The notes: generated by a model from the sequence alone, not told the origin. A stretch of DNA of 63,348 nucleotides from an uncultured Clostridia bacterium (GCA_944328495.1 CALVHR010000011.1:1-63348), one strand, 5' to 3'; counted from the stretch's first letter, positions 42,268 to 51,478 are shown. A program made the numbers and translations.

Positions 42268-45200
42268 TTATTCTGCGAGATCGGAAAGCCCCAAAGTGTG
42301 GCGAAGAATTGATGCAAAGACTTTATAACCTTCGCTTGTTAAGTGTGTGTTGTCGGCATCCCACAGATAAGGGACAGGGGTTCCGTTTCGGCACAGGTCA
42401 TCGAACATGTTAATCACGGTAAAGTACTCATCCGTCTCTGCATAGGTTGCGATCATGCTGTCCAATTCCTGAGCTTTTGCCCACACAAGCGTATTGTTGT
42501 ACAGAGTGGGGGAAGGCATGACGTTAATATAATAAATTTCGACGGAAGGGAAATCGCGGCGAACGAGGTCGATAAAATCTTTGAAGTTTGCGTACGCATC
42601 TGCCGCCGAACCGGTATTTACGTCATTCGCGCCGCAATAGAGGAGCAGCCGAGCCGGGGCAAAAGGTTGCACAAGCCGATCATAAAAGCTGAGCCAATCG
42701 CGCCAAGTCGACCCGCCGATCCCTACATTGATCACGTCGGGCAAACCGTCTTCGTCGGTGTCGGGCAATCCCGTAAGGTCACTGAGGTAACCGTCGACGG
42801 GAATGCCATTTGAATCGATGCGGGTCGGCTTCCAAAAATCGAAAGTGGAACTGCCGACAAGCAGAGTCTGACCCGCGGCAGCGCCTGCATATTGTTGCAC
42901 ATAGGCTTCTGCGCGGCTTTCGTACGGAGAGCGATATGTATATTCTTGCAAGGTATCGATAAAGGCCGAAACCTCATCGGCATCCGTCTGTAAAATGAAA
43001 TTTTTTACGCGCACCATGCATTTCTGTCCGCCGAGCGATACTGTTAAGATTTCCTGCGAATCATATTCGAAAAAGATTTCATCGCCTATGAAGAAGAGGA
43101 TTTTTTCTGCATGTACCGCGACGCCCAAATTGAGTTCGCGGTTGACGTTTGAAGCAACTTGTCGCCAGTTTTGTGTTGCGCCGCCCTGAATTTCTTCGGT
43201 AAAGATTTGATATGTTCCGCCTTTGAGGTATTCGAGAACGAATCGAACGCCGTTACCGCTTTTGGCAAGCAGTTTGATTTCGCCCTGACCCCATTCTTGC
43301 GGGTCAAGAATGCCGAATCTTGCGGTAAAATAAAAGTTGTTTGATTGCAGGGGGGAGACGCCGTCTTTCAGCAGAGCAATTTGATATGTTTCGCCGTATT
43401 TTACAAAAGATAAGCCGCTGTTTTCCGTAAATACATCGTTTTCAACGAAGGGATCTGCTGCCTTTTCGGCCGATTCGAATTGTTGGCGGATTTGTTCGAC
43501 TTTTAAAGGATCTGTGGTCGAATCCAAAGCAGAATAGGTAATATCAATGTTTTGGATCACTTCCATAATGGCGTTCGCGTACCCCCAATTTGTTTCGTAT
43601 TTGCACATCAGTTTGTCTTCAACGAACAACAAGACGGTACCGCTGTCATAAATAAAAGCGAAATCCGCCGTCCAATCGTACGAATCGGTCAAGGCTGTTT
43701 GTGAAGTGCACAAAGTATTGTTTTGCGGATCTCCGACACCGCCGTTCTGCGTGCGGTAATAGCAACTGTTGTTTCCTTCTCTTCGGTTGATCGTAAAACG
43801 GCTCCAGTTGCTGTTGTCGGAATAACACATAAAACCGATATGCCCGCTTTTTCCCGCTACGGTCAATGCATGGATGGTACCGGTAACGGCAAAGGAATAT
43901 CCCGCAACGGGGTTGCCGTTTTTATAAAAGGATACCATAACGGGGGATGCCGTCGAGTTGCTTTGGTCTACACGCACGGTACGGTTTTCCAAATCTTGTA
44001 TACATTTGGATAAATTGTTTGTTGCGCCGATCGTATTGCCGACCAAGGCATCCTGATGGTTCGACATGGCTTCGGCATAAAGTTCTCGCACGGTTTGTTC
44101 ATCCGTTATGCAGGTCATATCAGAAATTGCTGCTTTCATCGGATAGGGGGCGGAGATGAGTATGGGCTGCGAGTCGTCCATCCCTTCGAGCGACCGATGA
44201 TACACGGTTTCGCCGTCAAAAAGCATGGCGACGTCTTCGCCGCAGACAATCAGTCCAAGGCGTATCGCTCCGTGCGTGTAATAAAACGAGGACATGAGTT
44301 CGGTATAGTTGAGGTAAGAGACGCTGTCGTCGCGATAGTCGCTGAACAGGCAGATTTCCTTTTCGCTCGTTGCGCGGATCACTATGCGGACTTGCTTGTT
44401 TTCGCGCGAAAAGGCGGCAAGTGCAAGCTCGCCTGCCGAAGTCATGTCGGACAGCGTTACATCGAAGGAAAAGGCGTAATTTTTGCGCGGGACGTCGCCG
44501 TCTTTCGTATAAAATGCGGCGGATCCTCCCGTCTTTTGTGTTACGAACGCTTCCTCGGTTTTGTCCCAGGCGAACAGATCATCCGAACCGAGCGAACCGT
44601 CGTAATATTTGCCGAACATCTTTTGTACGGCAAGCTTGATTGCAAAGCTGCGCACGGTTCCGTCTTCCGCGGTAACGGTAAAAAGGATATTTTCCGCATC
44701 GCGGTCAAAACGGGCGGTAAATTGCGCGTTTTCGGCGAGTTCGGCGTCGATTGTCTGCGCAATATTTTCCGTTTCGGCGATCTCCAACCAGGTTTCTGCA
44801 GGCACGGTGCATTGATTTTCGTTCACAGCATAGCCTGCGATCGTCTTTACGGTTATCGATGTATCGTCGGAAAGAACAACGATGGCAACTGCGGTTTGTT
44901 CAACCGTTCCGTCTTCCGCGACGGCGGTAAACCGTATAAGTTTTTGTTCTATATCGAGTGCGGCAGAAACGAAAGCGCCGGGCTCGGCGGAATACTTGCA
45001 CAGAGTTGCAATATTTTCTGACGAGCACAATGTTTTCCATTCTGCAGAAGACAAAACCACCGTTTTATTTGCTATGCTTTTACCGCAAACAGCCTGGACG
45101 GTTATATTTGTTTGATCCGACAATACTTTGACCGTAATTTCTGCAGTGCTTGTGCCGCTTTCTGTTATTGCCTTAAAGATGACCTTATAATGGATGCCGT

Positions 45201-45492
45201 CGACTGCTACGTCGACCGAAGCGGCCCCTTCTGCCGAAAATTTGCAAAATTCCTCTGCGTAGGGCGCGGTTACCAGCGTACGCCAGTCTTCGCTTTTCAG
45301 GGTGACGGAGCCGCCGGCCACCTCTTCGCCGCAGATGGTTTCTATCACCAATTCGACGGGTTGCGATTCCTCAAAGGCCGAATCGGATTTCGAGGTACAG
45401 GCAGATAGAATCAGCAATGCTGCCGCCGATAGCATTAAAAAAATCAGCGCTCCTATAAATGAAACACGTGAGACGGAACAGTTTTTTTTCAT
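42268..45492 (-). CDS. Large lipoprotein with SGNH-hydrolase domain
   Basis: 1074 aa. Signal peptide with lipobox LSAC (Cys32); start at 45492 chosen for the signal and AAAGGAGC upstream. Residues about 45-290 hold three related beta repeats of roughly 85 aa (ITVQAVCGKSIANKTVVLSS and ITVKTIAGYAVNENQCTVPA mark two of them, each followed by an EDGT strand). The middle has two or more concanavalin-like blocks. The C-terminal about 215 residues are an SGNH/GDSL esterase: GSSTFDFW (block I), GIGGSTW (II), CGANDVN (III) and DNTHLTSEGY (V, catalytic Asp and His). Likely a cell-surface esterase deacetylating a glycan; substrate unknown. It is divergent from an AraC regulator with interlocked promoters. 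Confidence 0.82.
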   Translation of the reverse strand: MKKNCSVSRVSFIGALIFLMLSAAALLILSACTSKSDSAFEESQPVELVIETICGEEVAGGSVTLKSEDWRTLVTAPYAEEFCKFSAEGAASVDVAVDGIHYKVIFKAITESGTSTAEITVKVLSDQTNITVQAVCGKSIANKTVVLSSAEWKTLCSSENIATLCKYSAEPGAFVSAALDIEQKLIRFTAVAEDGTVEQTAVAIVVLSDDTSITVKTIAGYAVNENQCTVPAETWLEIAETENIAQTIDAELAENAQFTARFDRDAENILFTVTAEDGTVRSFAIKLAVQKMFGKYYDGSLGSDDLFAWDKTEEAFVTQKTGGSAAFYTKDGDVPRKNYAFSFDVTLSDMTSAGELALAAFSRENKQVRIVIRATSEKEICLFSDYRDDSVSYLNYTELMSSFYYTHGAIRLGLIVCGEDVAMLFDGETVYHRSLEGMDDSQPILISAPYPMKAAISDMTCITDEQTVRELYAEAMSNHQDALVGNTIGATNNLSKCIQDLENRTVRVDQSNSTASPVMVSFYKNGNPVAGYSFAVTGTIHALTVAGKSGHIGFMCYSDNSNWSRFTINRREGNNSCYYRTQNGGVGDPQNNTLCTSQTALTDSYDWTADFAFIYDSGTVLLFVEDKLMCKYETNWGYANAIMEVIQNIDITYSALDSTTDPLKVEQIRQQFESAEKAADPFVENDVFTENSGLSFVKYGETYQIALLKDGVSPLQSNNFYFTARFGILDPQEWGQGEIKLLAKSGNGVRFVLEYLKGGTYQIFTEEIQGGATQNWRQVASNVNRELNLGVAVHAEKILFFIGDEIFFEYDSQEILTVSLGGQKCMVRVKNFILQTDADEVSAFIDTLQEYTYRSPYESRAEAYVQQYAGAAAGQTLLVGSSTFDFWKPTRIDSNGIPVDGYLSDLTGLPDTDEDGLPDVINVGIGGSTWRDWLSFYDRLVQPFAPARLLLYCGANDVNTGSAADAYANFKDFIDLVRRDFPSVEIYYINVMPSPTLYNNTLVWAKAQELDSMIATYAETDEYFTVINMFDDLCRNGTPVPYLWDADNTHLTSEGYKVFASILRHTLGLSDLAE

Positions 45493-45516
45493 TGCATTGC
45501 TCCTTTGCGAGTGCTG

Positions 45517-45566
45517 TTGACAATCGCCTTTTTTTATAGTATAATACAAAAAATATGGTGATTCAA
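45517..45566. promoter_or_regulatory. Interlocked divergent promoters, SGNH lipoprotein and AraC gene
   Basis: Plus strand: TTGACA (45517-45522), 17 bp, TATAAT (45540-45545), reading toward the AraC gene. Minus strand: TTGAAT (45561-45566), 17 bp, TATACT (45538-45543), reading toward the lipoprotein. The two -10 hexamers share four bases, so only one polymerase can occupy the region at a time. Confidence 0.75.
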
Positions 45567-45622
45567 TACAATTTTCGAACTAAAAATCATAAAAATCAAA
45601 CGTAATGCGAGAGGGCTGGACG

Positions 45623-46474
45623 ATGTCGAATATCGTTGCCAAATATAATGTAAAAGAGAATTCAAATAAGGTGCATTTTTTACCGCAACCGCACAACGAT
45701 GACCTTTTATATTATCTTACGAGTGTAGGACACGAATATCTTGATCGCTCCTATTATATGGAAAGAGACGATGCCGACGTATATATGATCGATTACATTG
45801 TGTGTGGGAGAGGGCACCTTTCTTGCGGCGAGGGAAAGAGTTTTACTTTGCAGGAGGGCGATCTGTGTTTCGTATATTTGGGCGAACCCAGTATTTTTTA
45901 TCCGCTTAGCGATGATTTTGAAATTTATTTTTTTCACGTAAAAGGGGCGCAGATCCGAGAGCTGTACCAAACATTTGTGCACAATGCGGGGAACGTGATC
46001 GGCGGGTTTTCAGAAAAAATCGTAAAAGAAGCGTTTTCGTATATTCGCAATCGGATCGACGCGGGGCCCGATTTTAAAGAGATTTCCGTGAGCTTATACC
46101 GTTTTTTATTAGAAATGCTGGAATATTCGGAGCGTAAAAAAGATATATATCCGCCGTTCATTATGGAAGTGTTTCAACGGATCATCGACCATGATTGTAC
46201 AGTGCGGCAATTGGCGAAAGAACTTGGATTTCATGAAGTTTATCTGGAAAGGCAGTTCAAGCGGTATACAAAAAAAACGCTTCGGCGCTTCTTAACGGAA
46301 CGAAAGCTGAGTTTTGCCGAGAATCTTTTGCTCACCACAGATATGAGTGTTAATGAGATCGCAATGCGCGTCGGCTATGCGGACACCAACGGCTTGATCA
46401 GTTTGTTTCGCAAAGAGCTGCATTGTACCCCTTTAGTATTCCGTAAAAGTCGCGGGGTCATCAAAAAAAACTAA
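45623..46474 (+). CDS. AraC-family transcriptional regulator
   Basis: A 283-aa regulator: cupin-like N-terminal sensing domain (about 40-140; GHLSCGEGKSFTLQEGDLCFVY) and C-terminal double HTH (VRQLAKELGFHEVYLERQFKRYTKKT and MSVNEIAMRVGYADTNGLISLFRKELHCTP). The start at 45623 is preferred over an upstream in-frame ATG because GAGAGGG lies seven bases before it. Divergent position suggests that it controls the SGNH lipoprotein gene, probably in response to a sugar; this is inferred. Confidence 0.9.
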   Translation: MSNIVAKYNVKENSNKVHFLPQPHNDDLLYYLTSVGHEYLDRSYYMERDDADVYMIDYIVCGRGHLSCGEGKSFTLQEGDLCFVYLGEPSIFYPLSDDFEIYFFHVKGAQIRELYQTFVHNAGNVIGGFSEKIVKEAFSYIRNRIDAGPDFKEISVSLYRFLLEMLEYSERKKDIYPPFIMEVFQRIIDHDCTVRQLAKELGFHEVYLERQFKRYTKKTLRRFLTERKLSFAENLLLTTDMSVNEIAMRVGYADTNGLISLFRKELHCTPLVFRKSRGVIKKN

Positions 46475-46483
46475 AAATAATAA

Positions 46484-46512
46484 CAGTGCCGCCCTGAACG
46501 GGGCGGCACTGT
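46484..46512. terminator. Terminator hairpin between convergent genes
   Basis: CAGTGCCGCCC tgaac GGGGCGGCACTG, with A/T-rich sequence on the left side. Confidence 0.65.
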
Positions 46513-46526
46513 GCGTTTAGCGAATA

Positions 46527-46706
46527 TCAAATAAACGCGTTCTTTTCTTCCGAGTACGCATACCCGATCGAAGCGAGGATGTTGCGGATCTCCTCTTCGT
46601 CGGCGTCCAAATCGTCGCACAGTGCGGCGAGGGACGGGTAGTTGTTCCGAAGTTTCATATTGATAAAGCTCAAAAGAATCGCGGGGTCGCGCGGAAGTGT
46701 TGTCAT
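46527..46706 (-). CDS. DUF4250 family small protein
   Basis: 59 aa. The sequence LPRDPAILLSFINMKLRN ... LAALCDDLDADEEEI ... LASIGYAYSEEKNAF matches the DUF4250 pattern as I remember it from clostridial genomes (LPKDP..LLS.VN.KLRD....LD.LC.DL......I...L..I.Y.Y). Start at 46706 with ATAAGGAGA upstream. Function unknown. It follows the ABC permease gene at 66 bp and may be the third gene of that transcript. Confidence 0.8.
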   Translation of the reverse strand: MTTLPRDPAILLSFINMKLRNNYPSLAALCDDLDADEEEIRNILASIGYAYSEEKNAFI

Positions 46707-46772
46707 AACGATCTCCTTATCGTAATTTTGCGCAGGAAAAACTGCGCGCGGTATTGTTTTGACGTGAACGGT

Positions 46773-47585
46773 TCAGTCTTTTTGGCGATACACGTGTTTG
46801 AGCCGCGCGATCGTGAGGAGCATGCACACGAGCGCGATCGCGGCGAGTGCAAGGAGGGATACGAGCGGGCTGTAATCGTACATGGGTTTGGAAAACCATT
46901 CCGACCAGCCGTTTATGCCGCTTACGTTACCGAACACAGCGATGCCCCAGGCGGCGGGCGTGATGAATTTAAACACTTCCGCGCCGCTTCCGAGTTCGAT
47001 GAGGCAGTCGCTGAACACGACCTGCATGATAATGATGACGAGCACGGGCAAGATGGCGCTTTCGGATTTTTTCAAGATCGCGGAGACGAGAAGTCCGAGC
47101 GCGGTCACGGAAATGTTGGTGAGCGCGGTCGCGGCAAAGCACAGGACGATCGCGCTTGCGGGATGGGGGAATGCGTAATCGATAAAAGCCATGCTCCCGA
47201 AAAAGAGAATGGCGCTCTGCAGCACGCCGAACACGCTCAGCACAAAAAATTTGGAGAGCGCATATGCGGAGACGTCCAGGCCCCCGAACACTTCGCGGGA
47301 GAGGATCTCGCGCTCTTTGCAGATTTCGCGGTAGCTGTTGAGAATGCCCATAAGCGCGGACATGACGATGACCATAAAGCAAACGACGTTTGCCTGCGTG
47401 ACGTCGCGGGCGGAAAACGCGTCGCCGCGGCTCACGATCGCGAGGATGAGCAGCATGACGGGCGCCTGCAAAAGAAGGGGCAAAAGCAGTCCCGCGTTGG
47501 TGAAGATCTGTCGGAAAAACCGATTTGTCAGCACGCGGAAGTGCAGAAGATTCATGCGCGCAGAGCGCCGTTTAAAGCGTCGCAT
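46773..47585 (-). CDS. ABC-2 type permease, partner of the FHA ATPase
   Basis: A 270-aa polytopic protein with six hydrophobic helices (LLLPLLLQAPVMLLILAIV, VCFMVIVMSALMGILNSY, FFVLSVFGVLQSAILFFGSM, AIVLCFAATALTNISVTALGL and others), the ABC-2/ABCG membrane fold. EICKEREILSREVFGGLDVSAYALSKF is the intracellular coupling segment typical of ABCG-type transporters. The start at 47585 has GGAGGTGA upstream and overlaps the ATPase gene by 14 bp, so the two form a transporter. Substrate unknown. Confidence 0.85.
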   Translation of the reverse strand: MRRFKRRSARMNLLHFRVLTNRFFRQIFTNAGLLLPLLLQAPVMLLILAIVSRGDAFSARDVTQANVVCFMVIVMSALMGILNSYREICKEREILSREVFGGLDVSAYALSKFFVLSVFGVLQSAILFFGSMAFIDYAFPHPASAIVLCFAATALTNISVTALGLLVSAILKKSESAILPVLVIIIMQVVFSDCLIELGSGAEVFKFITPAAWGIAVFGNVSGINGWSEWFSKPMYDYSPLVSLLALAAIALVCMLLTIARLKHVYRQKD

Positions 47586-49164
47586 CGCCGTTCACCTCCT
47601 CCGTTTCGTCCGCATGTTTGCGGTGCCGCCGCGAAGAGAGCTGCGGCGGCGCCTGTTCCCAGGCGGGTTCAGCTTCGGGCGCGGAAAGGGGCGGCAGGGC
47701 ACAGCCCGCGCCGTACTCTTCGCAAAGCTGTTTGTAGAGCTTTTTATAATCTTCGGAGCGGCGGTATTTTTGGGCGAACGTCTCGGCGATCGCCTCTTCG
47801 GTCAGCGCCGCAAAAATGCGCGAATAGGAACGGCGGTTGAACCAACGGAAGGCGTCTTTTGCCGCGCCGTAAAAACACAGCCTGCCGCCGCGTCCCAAAA
47901 ACGCGACGCGGTCGCACTTATCGAGGTTGTCCATGGCGTGCGTAATGACGACAATGGTCCTGCCCTTTTTGGTGAGATCTTTCAAAAGCTCCATCATTTC
48001 GAGGTCGAGATCGGGGGAAAGCCCGCTGGTCGGCTCGTCCAAAAAGATGGCTTTGGGGTCGGATAAAAGCTCCATGGCTATGGAAACGCGCTTTTTCTGT
48101 CCGCCCGAAAGGGAAGAGATGCGCAATTTTTCTTTGCCTTGCAGGCGCACGTCGGCGATCGCTTCGTTGACCCGCCGAAAAAGCTCCTCTTCGGACACGC
48201 CGCCGCGCATGCGCAGCTGTGCGGTGTAGCGCAGTGCGTCAAACACGCGCAGATCGTCGTGCATGATGTCCTTTTGCGGCACGTATCCGATGACCCCTTT
48301 ATAGGAATTGATGTTTTCGTAATAGTCGTTGGTGTCGTAGTAGATCTTTCCGTCGGTGGCGGGGCGCATGCCGTTGATGCAGTCGAGCAGTGTGGATTTT
48401 CCCGCACCGCTCCCGCCCACGATGGCGACGAATTCACCCGCTTCGATGCGGAATGTCACGTTTGTGACGAGCGAAATTTTGCCGTGCGCGTTTTTGTCGG
48501 GCACGCGCTTGCAAACGTCCACGGCGTCGATGCGGATGCCGCCCTCCGTCATGGAATAGAGGAGTTTATTGCGATAAAAAATGTACGCCGCCGAAGGAAT
48601 GGAAATGCGGTCGTAATCACAAAGTTTTTGTCGGCGGACCTTGCGGTTGTTTACGTACGTGCCGCTTGCGCTGTGCGCGTCCTCAATGAAGCAGTTTTCG
48701 CCGTCGAAAATGATAAAGAGGTGCTTTTCGGAGACGAGCGGGTTGCATACGCGAATGTCGCACCCTTCGCCGCTGCCGATGGTGGTCACCGTTTTGGCAG
48801 AGAGGTCGAAGACCGATGCGTTCCGTTTGCGGTCGATCTGTTTTACGGGTGAAATGCTCGCGATCTCTTTCTTTTTTTCTTCGTCGTCGCGGCGCAAAGA
48901 CAAAGTTCCGTCCAATTTTACGATCGGCTTTTTAAATTTTTTGCCGCCCAGGCACACCACACAGCGCGCGCCGTCGCGCGAGAGATCTTCGGCATACCAG
49001 ACATTGTTTTTACGAACGATGCGCAGCTGCTTGGGCTGAACATACTGCGATTTGATGCAGATATCCGCCGAACGTCCGGACCCGACAACGATCTCGTCTT
49101 TGTCGCCGCCGATATAAAAGCGAAACAGGTCGCCTTCCTGAATTTTCAGGACAATATTTTTCAA
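47572..49164 (-). CDS. FHA-FHA-ABC transporter ATP-binding protein
   Basis: 530 aa. Two forkhead-associated (phosphothreonine-binding) domains come first: VVGSGRSADICIKSQYVQPKQLRI (about 25-50) and TIGSGEGCDIRVCNPLVSEKHLFI with SGTYVNNRKV (about 115-180). An ABCG-like ATPase follows: Walker A GGSGAGKST, signature LSGGQKKR, Walker B AIFLDEPTSGL. The tail is Pro/Glu-rich. The layout resembles mycobacterial Rv1747, split here from its membrane part (next gene). The start is TTG at 49164 with GAAGGAG eight bases upstream. FHA domains suggest control by a Ser/Thr kinase, which is not encoded in this window. Confidence 0.88.
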   Translation of the reverse strand: MKNIVLKIQEGDLFRFYIGGDKDEIVVGSGRSADICIKSQYVQPKQLRIVRKNNVWYAEDLSRDGARCVVCLGGKKFKKPIVKLDGTLSLRRDDEEKKKEIASISPVKQIDRKRNASVFDLSAKTVTTIGSGEGCDIRVCNPLVSEKHLFIIFDGENCFIEDAHSASGTYVNNRKVRRQKLCDYDRISIPSAAYIFYRNKLLYSMTEGGIRIDAVDVCKRVPDKNAHGKISLVTNVTFRIEAGEFVAIVGGSGAGKSTLLDCINGMRPATDGKIYYDTNDYYENINSYKGVIGYVPQKDIMHDDLRVFDALRYTAQLRMRGGVSEEELFRRVNEAIADVRLQGKEKLRISSLSGGQKKRVSIAMELLSDPKAIFLDEPTSGLSPDLDLEMMELLKDLTKKGRTIVVITHAMDNLDKCDRVAFLGRGGRLCFYGAAKDAFRWFNRRSYSRIFAALTEEAIAETFAQKYRRSEDYKKLYKQLCEEYGAGCALPPLSAPEAEPAWEQAPPQLSSRRHRKHADETEEVNGDATL

Positions 49165-49193
49165 AGCGTTTTCTCCTTCGTTAGCGTACGCAT

Positions 49194-49222
49194 ATTATAG
49201 CATACATCTGCGCGGCGCGCAA
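49194..49222 (-). promoter_or_regulatory. Promoter of the FHA-ABC operon
   Basis: Minus strand TTGCGC (49217-49222), 17 bp, TATAAT (49194-49199). Confidence 0.55.
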
Positions 49223-49269
49223 TCTTACGCGCGTTTTTTTCGGAAATACGCAATTTTTCGGGGATTTTG

Positions 49270-49297
49270 TTGACGGATTTATTTTGATGAGTATAAT
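49270..49297 (+). promoter_or_regulatory. Promoter of the anion permease gene
   Basis: TTGACG (49270-49275), 16 bp, TATAAT (49292-49297). Confidence 0.7.
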
Positions 49298-49347
49298 AAA
49301 TAGGTGCGCAAAGCCGCATTGCGGCGGCGCAGGGGAGATGCCGAAAT

Positions 49348-50511
49348 ATGGCTTCGGAAACACAGTCGGCGCAGACACCTGCGCGCGGAAAAACCCGCAC
49401 AATGGTCATACATTTTTTGAAAAGCAGTGTCGTTTTGCTCGTGGCGATCGCCGCGGCGGCGATCACTTGCTTTTTTGTGCCGCTCGATCGTGAATATTTA
49501 GGATATTTCGATCTTCGCACGCTGTCCTGTCTGTTTTGTACGCTCGCCGTCGTCGCGGCGTTCAAAAACATCAAATTTTTTGTCTGGCTCGCCGATATCA
49601 TCGTGCGGCGGTTCAAAAATTTGCGCAATATCGTGCTCGCGCTCGTGTTCGTCACCTATTTCGGTTCCATGATCATGGCAAACGACATGGCGCTCATCAC
49701 TTTTTTGCCCCTCGGCTATTTCGTGCTCGATTCCTGCGGCAACAAAAAACTGACCGCCTTCACCTTTATTATGCAGAACATCGCCGCCAACCTCGGCGGC
49801 ATGCTCACGCCCTTCGGCAATCCGCAGAATTTGTATCTCTATTCCTACTATCAGATCCCCGCCGCGGAATTTTTCCGCATCATGGCGATTCCGTTCTGCG
49901 TGGCGTTCGTGCTGATATTGGGCGTATGCCTGTTCGTTAAACCCGAACGGGCGGAAGTTTTGTCCCGTCCCAAAGCGACGCCGCCCGTATGGCGCATCGT
50001 CGCCTATTCGGCGCTGTTCGTGCTTTCGGTGCTCATCGTGTTTCGCGTGTTTCCCTATTATTGGGGACTGCTTGCGGTCGCGGCGGCATTGCTTATTTTG
50101 GATTTTCGTGCGATCTTGCGCGTCGATTATGCGCTTTTGCTCACGTTCTGCGCCTTTTTCGTCTTTTCGGGAAATATGGCGCGCATTCCCGCCGTGCAGG
50201 AGTTTTTGGGCTGGCTCATCGCGCTCGATCCGCTCGCGTTCGGAACGCTGTCCTGTCAGGTCATTTCTAACGTGCCGTCGGCGGTGCTCCTTTCCAAATT
50301 TACGGCCGATTACGCAAAATTGCTCATTGCCGTGAACATCGGAGGGCTCGGAACGCCCATCGCATCGCTGGCGAGTCTCATCACGCTCAACACGTTTCGT
50401 CGCGTACAGCCGGGCGAAACTAAAAAATATGTCGCAAAGTTTTTGCTTTTGAATTTTTCCTTCCTCGCAATCTTGCTGGGGTCGGGATATTTGACGACGG
50501 CGATCTTGTAA
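49348..50511 (+). CDS. SLC13/ArsB-like anion permease
   Basis: A 387-aa secondary transporter of the ion transporter superfamily, about ten helices. Two re-entrant-type segments are visible: MIMANDMALITFLPLG with NIAANLGGMLTPFGNPQNLYLYSYY, and VISNVPSAVLLSKF with NIGGLGTPIASLASLITLN. The GNPQN and SNVPSA motifs are characteristic of ArsB/CitMHS/SLC13 carriers. Substrate (dicarboxylate, arsenite or other anion) cannot be decided; no ars genes are near. Confidence 0.82.
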   Translation: MASETQSAQTPARGKTRTMVIHFLKSSVVLLVAIAAAAITCFFVPLDREYLGYFDLRTLSCLFCTLAVVAAFKNIKFFVWLADIIVRRFKNLRNIVLALVFVTYFGSMIMANDMALITFLPLGYFVLDSCGNKKLTAFTFIMQNIAANLGGMLTPFGNPQNLYLYSYYQIPAAEFFRIMAIPFCVAFVLILGVCLFVKPERAEVLSRPKATPPVWRIVAYSALFVLSVLIVFRVFPYYWGLLAVAAALLILDFRAILRVDYALLLTFCAFFVFSGNMARIPAVQEFLGWLIALDPLAFGTLSCQVISNVPSAVLLSKFTADYAKLLIAVNIGGLGTPIASLASLITLNTFRRVQPGETKKYVAKFLLLNFSFLAILLGSGYLTTAIL

Positions 50512-50532
50512 ACAAGAGAAAAAGGGGAAAAT

Positions 50533-51045
50533 ATGGACGATTGGAAAGAAATCAAAACGCAGAAAGACATTAACGAGCTGATGAATACGTTTATGGGCTT
50601 TCATGATTCGTGCATCGTTTCGGCAAATTATCGAAGCGGCCTGTATGTGGACGGGCGCTCGATGGTTTTTAATGCAAAGGGAAGCGGGTACGAGCTTTCC
50701 TTGCTCTTTCACGGACAATGGGAACCCCGATGCGTGGAGCTTTTGTTCGGCGGAGTGCGCCGCATGCACCTTGTCGGATTGCAGGACAATTATTTGAACG
50801 ATATTTTTGATGCGCATCTTGCGTTTTACGACAATATTCTGCCGTGTAAGTTCAATGCGAGCAGCCGCGTGATCGTCTGGGCGGACAATTATAATTTCAA
50901 GATCGACAAAATGATCGCAGGGCTCGAAGAGCCTGCGGACAGTTATGTGATCGCGACGACATTGCGCTGGCGCATCGCGGACGAAGATGCTTGTGATAAA
51001 AGCGGCTCGCGGGGTCCCGTTCGCGGCGGGCCGATCCCGTTGTAA
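50533..51045 (+). CDS. Hypothetical soluble protein
   Basis: 170 aa, not recognised. No signal or membrane helix. It starts MDDWKEIKTQKDINELMNTFMGFHDSCIV, then predicted strands with SLLFHGQWEPRCVELLFGGVRRMHLVGL. The FHDS motif followed by a beta-sandwich-like pattern is reminiscent of some contact-toxin immunity proteins, but this is weak. It is 21 bp after the permease, with AAAAGGGG before its start, and so probably cotranscribed with it. Confidence 0.55.
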   Translation: MDDWKEIKTQKDINELMNTFMGFHDSCIVSANYRSGLYVDGRSMVFNAKGSGYELSLLFHGQWEPRCVELLFGGVRRMHLVGLQDNYLNDIFDAHLAFYDNILPCKFNASSRVIVWADNYNFKIDKMIAGLEEPADSYVIATTLRWRIADEDACDKSGSRGPVRGGPIPL

Positions 51046-51058
51046 AGTAAAATTACAG

Positions 51059-51156
51059 GCGCCTTGCCGTTCGGCAAGGCGCACATTTTTTAAATTTTGG
51101 TTTGAGCTCGGACAGCTCGCCCGCCTGCGGATTTCATCCGCAGGCGGGCTTTTTTT
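51059..51156. terminator. Two terminators in tandem
   Basis: GCGCCTTGCC gttc GGCAAGGCGC followed by ACATTTTTT (51059-51090), and GCCCGCCTGCGGAT ttc ATCCGCAGGCGGGC followed by seven T (51119-51156). The second also lies at the end of the minus-strand small gene. Confidence 0.9.
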
Positions 51157-51337
51157 ATGCCTCGTTCACGGACAATCGGAAATTTTGCCCTCCGATCAGC
51201 TTCACAAACAACGCATCGTTTTCTTCTTGCACGGTGCATTCAAAGTAATCTTTGAGTGCGAGCCCAAGCTCCTCCAAAAATTCTTTGGCCGTTGTCTTGT
51301 GATTTTCTGTTGCATTTTTAAATATTTTTTGCTCCAT
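51155..51337 (-). CDS. Small protein of unknown function
   Basis: 60 aa, beginning MEQKIFKNATENHKTTAKEF and ending in two beta strands (DYFECTVQEENDALFVKLI, NFRLSVNEA). The ATG at 51337 is the likely start, although AAAGGAG lies 13 bases upstream, which is far; the frame is open further. It has its own promoter (TTGCAT, 17 bp, TATACT at 51399-51427 on the minus strand) and is divergent from the Xre regulator array. Confidence 0.5.
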   Translation of the reverse strand: MEQKIFKNATENHKTTAKEFLEELGLALKDYFECTVQEENDALFVKLIGGQNFRLSVNEA

Positions 51338-51398
51338 AGTATTTTTATGTACTCCTTTTGTTTTTTGTATCGCCGCGCGCTTTGCGATATGTATATAA

Positions 51399-51427
51399 AG
51401 TATAGCCTCTGAACTGAAAGAATGCAA
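51399..51427 (-). promoter_or_regulatory. Promoter of the small gene divergent from the Xre array
   Basis: Minus strand TTGCAT (51422-51427), 17 bp, TATACT (51399-51404). The region 51338-51478 is shared with the Xre genes and may hold their operators. Confidence 0.55.
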
Positions 51428-51478
51428 GTATTCGTTCACGGTTTAGAGGATAATATTTTGTAGAAAAAGGTCTTTTTT

